Assembly: GCA_032718475.1 (NCBI GenBank) | Contig: JAUCBJ010002455.1 | Span: 1 to 21,010 of the forward strand | Reading direction: 5' to 3' | Length of the DNA: 21,010 bases | Source: Nemertoderma westbladi | Taxonomy: Eukaryota > Xenacoelomorpha > Nemertodermatida > Nemertodermatidae | Shown here: positions 8,822 to 15,804 of the stretch, piece after piece | Layout: each line of letters begins with the position of its first letter | Numbering within the stretch: position 1 is the first letter of the stretch | The notes under the pieces: model-generated | Databases searched by the model: none | Told to the model about the DNA's origin: nothing | Seen by the model: the letters and a program-made list of their open reading frames with translations, nothing else | Position numbers and translations under genes: made by a program

Positions 8822-10080
8822 GCTACCAGCTTATTGGCTGATGGGCTGTACGAAGGTATCTGGGTTCTGTTCGATCGGCCAACCAGCTTAGGGAGGTTGC
8901 CTTAGCCCTGCTGTCCGTATCGGCCAATAGAATTTGAGTGGGCGTTGATTTTGACCTATCCCAGAGCTACTGAACTGAATTTCCTATCTGTATGCTCATC
9001 CTCTGTGTTGGACGGGAGCTTCGGGGAATAAGGGTAGTTGGTATCCTCGTATAGGGATCTAGTCATATGATTCTTCATATGATTCTGTTGTTGTGTTCCC
9101 ATTTTCCGCCATAACACCGGCTTTTGGGAAGAACTCCAGTAAAACTGCTTAAATTATCGAAAGTATAACTGTTACCTTACTTACTTACCTTACCTAACTC
9201 ACTTAATTTAACTGCACTAATCATATTGTTTGTACTGTTATTTACCGTCAGTTATTAATTGTATATATTTGTTGATGAATTATTGCCCTTTGGAGAATAC
9301 GGATAAATCACCCAAAATTCCCAATTTTCTTGATACACTACAGGTTAGAGAGACAGGCTATACATAACAATTGCGATTTATATCAATGTGGTGTGTATTG
9401 AATCTAATGTTATTTAGCAGACCCTACATGAGTCAATTGCTGCTCTCTTTATGTGTGATCAAGTTTACTGACGGTCGGCAGAGTAGTGTGCATGATTGTG
9501 AGTGTGACTGGTAACAAAGCATTTCCTAAAGAATGCGCCTTATACTTTAATCATAAGCAGTATCGTTGCGTTTAGTATAAGTCCTAGTTCTGTTTAAATA
9601 GATAGAGCGCCACGTCCTAAAGGAACTGTTAATATTTCCCGAAAGCCAATAATATCTGTCAGAAATTAATTATTAAAGATCTATCGAATAATACAGTAGG
9701 TTTACACTGCAACCTTACACTGCAATAATAAAATTTAAGCATCCGAATTCAGCCTCCCGGGTGTAGATCCATCGGGTGAATGATCGCGCATGGGCTGACT
9801 TCGGCTAATGTTTTGTTTATTAGCATAAAATATTGTCGTATGCTAAAGGTGTTTTAATTAACTAAAAGACATATAAATTTTGGCAGGTTAAACTGCTAAA
9901 GGTCTTCAAAAGCGCGAACACACATGCTCAAGCATACCATCCTTTGAGATTATGCTCATCCGATCAGAGACTTGCTGAGGCACTTTCAAAGTTAACTGTC
10001 AAAATTGTGGTCTTTCTGGAGGTAATAAAAAGACCAAAACTAGAAGCAGAATGTTCTAATGAGCTGAGGAGCCGTTGGGC
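8822..10080. other. Long stretch without a recognisable gene
   Basis: About 1.2 kb of mixed sequence inside the loop of the inverted repeat. The open frame 9944-10132 (62 aa) has no motif and runs opposite to a degraded RT remnant. No terminal repeats were identified. Confidence 0.45.
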
Positions 10081-10119
10081 TCCCTCTAAAGTACTCCTAA
10101 GTCATCAGCAAAGTCTATC
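10081..10119 (-). pseudogene. Possible degraded RT catalytic-box remnant
   Basis: On the minus strand, the bases just below 10120 translate as DQIDFADDLGVL before a stop. This matches the catalytic (Y/F)ADD box of LINE reverse transcriptases. It lies on the same strand as, and upstream of, the RT fragment at 8430-8821, so the two may be pieces of one old LINE split by about 1.2 kb. The match is short and the call tentative. Confidence 0.35.
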
Positions 10120-10404
10120 TGATCAACATTGAGGTTTCCAAGCTAAATTCTCACATGTGAATGAATAATATGTCACACACTTTAGGTATGTTGCTACATA
10201 GTCGGATCCCAAGTGGGGTTTCTCATCGGGCTTTAATGTGGATCAGTTGGCGAAAATCTTCAAAAGTTACTTACGAATGAATTTTTCGTTACAGACAGAC
10301 AAGCGGACAGAACGACCTACTGGAGATGAAATTTTGCCCTATTTTTACTAATTGCAATTGTGCGCTAAGGCTTGCCCTGACTGCGTGACTCGTCCCACAG
10401 AGCA

Positions 10405-11190
10405 CCAAACTCTCCAACCAACTACACTCAACTTTGACTCACTTTCACCCAACTACACTCCACTTCCACCCAACTCTCACCCAACTACACCCAACTTTCA
10501 ACCAACTACCCCCAACAACACCCAACTTTCACCCAACTACACCCAATTCTCCACCCAACTACACCCAACTATCACCCAACTACAGTACACTCAACATTGT
10601 CTCACTTCCACCCAACTACACTTACCTTTCACCACTTTCTCGCAGGTCAGGATTTTTGAAAATAAAAAATTATAAAGCAAATTATAAAATTGTCAAAAAC
10701 CATACAAATCCTAATCTACGTCGCTTTTTGGATGTGAAGATGAGTAGGACATACAGTACAATATATCTAATGTTTAGTTCTGAGGCATAACAGCGAGAAC
10801 ATGCGAGCCACGTAGTAAAGGCGAGCCTTAACGCACTATGATAATTAGTAAATACTGGAAAATTTATTTCGAGTTATTATCATATTCGAGTTAGTGAAAT
10901 ATTGAAACGAGGGACCGAAGTGAGATAAAAGTACATTATACACTATAATACGTTGTTTTATTGTTAAATTTCTTGATTACTTAACGCTCGTCTATGGACG
11001 AGCCGCAAATAATCCATCTATCTACTATATTTACGGCTTGTCCAAGGACAAGCGTTAAGTAATTCAGAAATTTAACAATAAAATATTATAATTATCCTTT
11101 GTATCATATTACAAGAAAGATTGTAACATACAGTAGTCTTTATTTTCAACAGTTTTATTCTAAACTTCGTGGCCTTTATATTAATTTGAT
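10405..11190 (+). repeat. Third, disrupted copy of the inverted-arm repeat family
   Basis: The 5' part is a CCAACTACACCC minisatellite (10412-10640). The 3' part (11087-11190) matches the segment that follows the small ORF in the left arm, including TAATTATCCTTT and GTGGCCTTTATATTAATTT. The small ORF itself is missing, and unrelated sequence plus a hairpin element (10955-11085) lie between. The two open frames 10352-10790 are minisatellite translation, not genes. Confidence 0.65.
10955..11085. mobile_element. Hairpin-type MITE
   Basis: Two arms of about 48 bp are inverted repeats of each other with only a few mismatches: TTTATTGTTAAATTTC...ACTTAACGCTCGTC on the left and the matching inverted form on the right. 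About 30 bp separates them. Each arm also contains a smaller self-complementary core (CTCGTCTATGGACGAG; CTTGTCCAAGGACAAG), so the element folds into nested stems. It is non-coding and sits at the edge of the third arm copy. Confidence 0.7.
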
Positions 11191-11475
11191 CTTATCTTTC
11201 GTTTATTATTTTGGTTCCATGAGAAATTTATTATTCGCCTATATTATACAGAAAGTACTTTATTTGCTAACCATTAAGATTGGATCAGGGAGCCAAATGG
11301 AGTGTAAACTTGAGACATGTAAAATGTAATGAGAAATGTAAAAAGTTCTAAAATTATTTCTGTTGTTTCGTTAAAAATTAATTAATACAGTATAAAGGCC
11401 ATAACGTTTAAGATAAAGAAGCTGAAAATAATGTTACAGTTTATTTTCTTGTATTTTATGATACATAAAGGATAA

Positions 11476-11748
11476 TTACATTATTATAATTGCATTAAAC
11501 ATACTGTATAATATAGAACTTATGTCCATTAACTTTGTACGAATTATCTGCATTGCTATTCCCACAGCAGAAGTTTCCAATAATGCGATTTCGTCGTTAA
11601 GGCTGTGACGGTGACCCTCCTGTGTATCAATACCGTTTTCATTTTCACCGCAATCCCACAGCGCCAGTTTAGTTTTATACTGTAGCTTGGATCGTTCGTC
11701 AATAGTCTCTGTGTCTCTCCTTTGTATATTTATTGCTAAATTCATCAA
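11476..11748 (-). CDS. Small conserved ORF of unknown function, right-arm copy
   Basis: The inverted copy of the ORF at 7382-7648, about 89 aa from the ATG whose complement is at 11743-11745. It differs by a handful of substitutions and one extra leucine codon in the EIAL region, with the frame kept. No domain is recognised. A TTTATTGCAG-type 3' splice site is also conserved just upstream on the minus strand (about 11763-11772). It may be an exon of a repeat-borne gene. Confidence 0.4.
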   Translation of the reverse strand: MMNLAINIQRRDTETIDERSKLQYKTKLALWDCGENENGIDTQEGHRHSLNDEIALLETSAVGIAMQIIRTKLMDISSILYSMFNAIIIM

Positions 11749-11944
11749 TTATTCTAGAATCAACCTGCAATAAAAATAAAATGTTAGTTAGTTATTTTCA
11801 TAATTGCAGGGCAGTGATGGCAAAATACAGCACGAGTACATGCAACTTTTAAAAGTTCATATCTCAGCAATTCTTCAAAGAAGTTCAGAGTTTGTTACTG
11901 TACATATTGTAATTTGTGGAAGATAGGTGCCATACAGTATAGTT

Positions 11945-12108
11945 TGGTGTAAGTTGGATGCTGTTGTGTTGAAGTTGGGTGTAGTTGGTGAAAGTTGGGT
12001 GTAGTTGGGTGGTAGTTGGGTGAAAGTTGGGTGTAGTTGGGTGAAAGTTGGGTGTAGTTGGGTGTAGTTGGGTGTAGTTGGGTGAAAGTTGGGTGTAGTT
12101 GGGTGATT
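11945..12108 (-). repeat. CCAACTACACCC minisatellite, array 3 (minus orientation)
   Basis: The same 10-11 bp units as at 6961-7165, read on the minus strand and visible on the plus strand as TTGGGTGTAG and TTGGGTGAAAG. It is part of the right inverted arm. Confidence 0.88.
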
Positions 12109-12354
12109 AGGCTGACCCAAGTTAATAGTGCAAATTGTAATGAAGTAATGGCCTTAATGGCTAATATATATATATTAAATAAATTTATAACTTTGCTATA
12201 TGCATAAACAAGGCAGCATATCATTACAGCTAATTAATCCTAGCTTACCTACCAGTATGAGTATATAGGCTAATTTACATACCGGTAGTATAAGGTTAGG
12301 CGACCCTACCTTACTAGTTGGATTATCAATGGTGATAAATATATAATAATTAAT

Positions 12355-12525
12355 ATGCCACAAATTTATAAGAGAAAACTTGGCTCTAGGACTTATAAAA
12401 ACTATGACATTGTCACCCTGAACAAGGCAATAGAAGAGGTAAAGGATGGAAGGTCGAGTATGAGGCATGTATCTGAAATATACAATATTCCAATGGGAAC
12501 ACTTCATACAACATTCAGTAAATTA
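12355..12525 (+). pseudogene. Pogo/pipsqueak-type helix-turn-helix exon, orphaned
   Basis: Fifty-seven codons beginning MPQIYKRKLGSRTY, followed by TLNKAIEEVKDGRSSMRHVSEIYNIPMGTLHTTFSKL. This closely fits the N-terminal psq/CENP-B-type DNA-binding helix-turn-helix of pogo-like (Tc1/mariner) transposases: a basic start, one helix ending in VKDGRSS, then the A-S-E-YNIP-GTL recognition helix. A good donor (TTAG|GTAGTT) follows at about 12525, so it is probably a first exon. No DDE catalytic exon follows before the right inverted repeat at 12887, so the gene is truncated. Its position inside the 6241-13122 block suggests that block derives from a pogo-like element. A host psq-family gene is less likely. 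Confidence 0.7.
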
Positions 12526-12694
12526 GGTAGTTATACGATATGCAATTTTATAAAGCGGTATCTTATGCAAGCAGCTATGCAAAACATTTGTTGTGTTTTT
12601 TTAAAAACCCCAGTATGTTCAAATTCACCCCTTAGGGCATATGAAAGTGATCTGCATCATTTCTAGATAGTGTTACACAAAAAAATATATTACC

Positions 12695-12730
12695 GTTCAA
12701 TTTCACCCCAACTGTAGGGTGAAATTGAAC
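12695..12730. repeat. Head-to-head pair of GTTCAATTTCACCC ends
   Basis: GTTCAATTTCACCC (12695-12708) and GGGTGAAATTGAAC (12717-12730) form a perfect 14-bp inverted repeat with an 8-bp spacer. It could be a hairpin, or the abutting ends of two elements. The segment from 12717 to the inverted copy at 12887-12902 would then be a ~190-bp MITE. Confidence 0.7.
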
Positions 12731-13202
12731 AGTCACTAAATTTAAAAAAAATGTCTTGATAATGCCTAAATATGTTAATTTTATTGTTTCGCCTATTAGC
12801 TAACATTATGACCCATAGTTTCAATGTATCAGACATAAAAAAACACATTCACAAACAACCTTAAATTTATGTGAAATCTCAAAAGTGTTCAATTTCACCC
12901 CCATTTACGGTACTCAAAAAGTTGAATTTTTAAAAAAAGTTTAATTTTAAACCGGCTGCCGGTAGGCCTAACCCTAATTCAAAAGTTAAATTTTAAATCC
13001 TACCGGTACCGTTCTTCAAAAGTAGAATTTTAATAAAAAGTTAATTTTTAAAAAATAAAGTTGAAATTCCAACTCAGTTGAAAATAGAACTTATCCCGAA
13101 AGTAATGGGCCTACTGGTATATACTTAGTTTTGTAGCAGTACCAGTAGTTTCAACGATATTGTACTGATGCGTACCTGTGTGCTAGCAAACTAAATATTG
13201 AT

Positions 13203-15362
13203 ATGGACCCCCCGCTGCCACTGCCCTGCATATCGGAACGTAGTATTAGAAGGCATGTTTGCCAATGTGTCGCTGATGAACTTGCAACTCTTAACGACGA
13301 CTTTGAGATTCTGGATAGGCCGAATGATGGAGGAGAAATTCCGCTGAGAAATACATTAACGACCATGACAACAACATTAACAGGACCACTTGAAGTTATG
13401 CAAGTCCCACTACAAACTAATCTTCTGGAAGATTTTGAGATGCAACTGGATTCCACTTTAGTTGCAGGGGATCTTGATTGTGCTGACGATGTGTTGTTTG
13501 ATAACGGGGACAATTTTGAACGCAACGTTCTTCTGGATTCTAATCCAGAACCTTCCAATACTACAACATCCTTTAAATCAGATTTGGCTAAATGGGCATT
13601 GAATTGTAATATACCACATTCCAGTATAAATCATCTACTCGCTATTCTCAACCATTACCTACATGACGTACCTTCTTTGGAGTTACCTTCTGATAGTCGA
13701 ACTCTTCTTATGACACCCCGCGGACGCACTGCTGTTAAGTCAATCGGAGTTGGAAGCTATGTATATTTTGGAATATTAAACCATTTAGAGGAATATATCA
13801 CAACAATAAAGGGGCATTTACGTGAATCAAACTCATCCAATCCTCTTTTAGTGTCTCTTTCTTTTAGCATTGATGGTTTGCCGATTCATAACAGCGGGAA
13901 CTCCCAATTTTGGCCTATTTTAGGGAGTTTTCGTTATGTTCAAATTTTGCAATCTTCTCCAATAGTTGTTGCCTTATACTGTGGACCTTGTAAACCATCT
14001 GATTTAAATATGTATTTTGATGATTTAGTATCTGAACTACAACAATTACTCTGCAGAAATATTATCCTTCAGAATATATATTTCATAAAACTTACCATAT
14101 CGTGTTTTGTTTGTGACTACCCGGCACGTGTATTTATTCTCAACACCAAATCACACTCAGCTTACTATGGGTGCGATAAATGTGAATGCAAAGGTGAACA
14201 CGATGATGCCGTCCACTTTCTAGACCACAATGCCCCATTAAGAACAGATGATTCATTTCGCAACCAATCCAATCCAGATCACCATCATGGTCATACAATA
14301 TTGGAGAATATCCCCGGTTTGGATATGATACACAGCTTCCCTATCGATCCAATGCACCAGGTTTTTCTTGGTGTAGTTAGGAAATTGTTAAGGGGTTGGA
14401 TTAAAGGGCCTTTGTATATGCGATTACAATCTAGGGACTCAATTATAATATCCAATCGTTTAATTGCCCTTAAATCGCAAGTTCCATGCGAATTCGCCAG
14501 GAAGCCTCGTGGAGCAGATGAAATCGACCGATATAAAGCAACTGAATTCCGACAATTTTTATTGTATACTGGTCCCATTGTTTTGCGAAAAATCTTACCC
14601 ATCTCATTTTATAAACATTTCTTATTGTTGCATGTTGCTATTCGTCTTTTTTCTGTAGATGGTATAGAACGTGATACCGAGAGTGTGGAGTATGGTCGAT
14701 CTTTATTGGTAAAGTTTGTAAAACTATGTTCAACTATATATTCTCCACTTATGTTAACTTATAATGTACATTCTTTAGTACATCTAGCTACGGATGTATC
14801 GAATCATGGCTCATTACTACGATTCAGCGCATTTCCTTATGAATCATGTTTGAATAAACTGAAGCGAACATTACGGTCTGCTCCTAACCCATTGCCTCAA
14901 GTATGTCGTCGTTACGTCGAATTGTGTAACAACAATATATCCCTGTACGGTAGTGTTCTGACGTCATCGACTTCTGGTGCGAAGTTAGGCAAACCCGAAG
15001 TAATCCCAAATATATACTCTCTTGATCACACGGGTTTCCAAACCCTTTTCACGTCACATTTTACATTAAGAACGAAATCGCCTGATAGTGTTGTGTTTCA
15101 CCGGTTTCAAAGGACCATGTTTAAACTTTCCCACATTCTTAAACATAAGACATCCGGAGAATTGCTGCTATGTGTTTCGGCCTATAGGAATTTACGCTCT
15201 TTATATGATTACCCGGTTGATTCTACACACTATGGGGTATATTGTGTGCTAAACACAAATATGGAATTTGGAAACGACGAGCTAATGGCCTGGCAATACT
15301 TTGACAAAGCTTGCAGCCTTGAGATCGATGGTGAAATTGCGTTAATGCCACTTCTTCATTAA
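13203..15362 (+). CDS. tnp2-like (metazoan, CACTA-related) transposase
   Basis: A single-exon 719-aa protein, the likely catalytic enzyme of the surrounding transposon. The N-terminus (ISERSIRRHVCQCV) is basic and may bind DNA; an acidic, S/T-rich stretch follows to about residue 115. The conserved core shows SIDGLPIHNSGNSQFWPILGSF (D224), CDYPARVF (D305), a Cys cluster HSAYYGCDKCECKG that may bind zinc, LRTDDSFRNQ, HSFPIDPMHQVFLGVVRKLL (D382, H385) and ATEFRQFLLYTGP (E448). This order matches the widespread invertebrate transposase-domain proteins related to plant tnp2. I propose D224, D305 and E448 as DDE candidates, by inference. The C-terminal half has conserved hydrophobic and H-rich motifs (LLLHVAIRLFS, NVHSLVHL, SAFPYESCLNKLKR). 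The frame is intact with no stops. The start is the first ATG in frame and fits the N-termini I know for this family. The DUF4806 gene follows on the same strand. Confidence 0.85.
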   Translation: MDPPLPLPCISERSIRRHVCQCVADELATLNDDFEILDRPNDGGEIPLRNTLTTMTTTLTGPLEVMQVPLQTNLLEDFEMQLDSTLVAGDLDCADDVLFDNGDNFERNVLLDSNPEPSNTTTSFKSDLAKWALNCNIPHSSINHLLAILNHYLHDVPSLELPSDSRTLLMTPRGRTAVKSIGVGSYVYFGILNHLEEYITTIKGHLRESNSSNPLLVSLSFSIDGLPIHNSGNSQFWPILGSFRYVQILQSSPIVVALYCGPCKPSDLNMYFDDLVSELQQLLCRNIILQNIYFIKLTISCFVCDYPARVFILNTKSHSAYYGCDKCECKGEHDDAVHFLDHNAPLRTDDSFRNQSNPDHHHGHTILENIPGLDMIHSFPIDPMHQVFLGVVRKLLRGWIKGPLYMRLQSRDSIIISNRLIALKSQVPCEFARKPRGADEIDRYKATEFRQFLLYTGPIVLRKILPISFYKHFLLLHVAIRLFSVDGIERDTESVEYGRSLLVKFVKLCSTIYSPLMLTYNVHSLVHLATDVSNHGSLLRFSAFPYESCLNKLKRTLRSAPNPLPQVCRRYVELCNNNISLYGSVLTSSTSGAKLGKPEVIPNIYSLDHTGFQTLFTSHFTLRTKSPDSVVFHRFQRTMFKLSHILKHKTSGELLLCVSAYRNLRSLYDYPVDSTHYGVYCVLNTNMEFGNDELMAWQYFDKACSLEIDGEIALMPLLH

Positions 15363-15429
15363 GTATTTTAAAACAAATGTGCTTGTATAAATAATAATAT
15401 CAGGTAAATATACATATATATATATGACG

Positions 15430-15575
15430 TACCGTTTTTACTCGAATAAGCACCCTGTATCGAATAAGTGCCCCCTCGAATAAACGCCCCAGCGTTTATT
15501 AATTTTTTACTGTTGAGGGGATAGCAGTAACTTAAACATAAAATCGCCTGGGCTCTTATTCGAGTAAATACAGTA
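15430..15575. mobile_element. 146-bp MITE with ACTCGAATAAG termini
   Basis: The left end TACCGTTTTTACTCGAATAAG is matched by the right end inverted (TACTGTATTTACTCGAATAAG when read on the minus strand), with three or four mismatches in 21 bp. Extra CGAATAAGTGCCCC and CGAATAAACGCCCC words follow the left end, and GGGCTCTTATTCGAG precedes the right. It is non-coding and lies between the two transposon genes. TCGAATAAGCGCCC-type elements are, to my knowledge, widespread in metazoan genomes; family not assigned. Confidence 0.75.
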
Positions 15576-15804
15576 TTTATGTTGGTGTAAGTTGCAATGG
15601 ATAACTGATATATAAAGTGCTATGGATAACTGATATTATAATTATTTTACTGACTAATAATATATTGTTAATAATTATATTACATGATACCTTGTAATAA
15701 ATACATATATTAGGCTATACTACTATACTCACTGGTACTACATATCGTATATGGTACGATCAGCAAACTATATCAATACAAACTGTATACAAGAATCGTA
15801 AATC

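Larger units (their letters stand above)
11333..12118 (-). repeat. Right arm of the large inverted repeat (partner 6951-8043)
   Basis: This is the reverse-complement counterpart of the left arm, ending at GGCTGACCC. It lacks the 250-bp MITE and so serves as an empty site for it. It contains the minisatellite in G-rich orientation (about 11945-12108) and the small ORF on the minus strand. Confidence 0.85.
6241..13122. mobile_element. Nested 6.9-kb block bounded by diverged ~250-bp inverted repeats
   Basis: Reading inward from both ends, matching segments appear in the same order. These are ATATACCAGTAGGCC (6241-6255; inverted at 13108-13122), a TCGGG patch, TTTCAACTGAGTTG (around 6300 and 13070), an ACCGGTAC cluster, TACCGGCAG-CCGG, and TACCGTAA-TGGGGGTGAAATTGAA (about 6470-6493 and 12887-12913). 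The spacing is similar on both sides, with small indels. I infer terminal inverted repeats of a nested element, possibly pogo-like because a psq-type helix-turn-helix exon lies inside at 12355. No target duplication beyond a possible TA is visible. The genome is rich in ACCGGT and AGGCCT words, so part of the match could be chance. Confidence 0.55.

Noticed and set aside
11099-11329. 76-aa ORF
   Set aside because: It reads through the 3' flank of the arm repeat; the corresponding frame is not kept in the other copies.
12355-12666. A complete host gene of the pipsqueak family
   Set aside because: Similarity ends at a splice donor after 57 codons; the rest is intron-like and no further exon is visible before the repeat end.
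14464-14658. Small + strand ORF and the minus-strand ORF 14291-14602 inside the transposase
   Set aside because: Out-of-frame shadows of the transposase gene without any motif.
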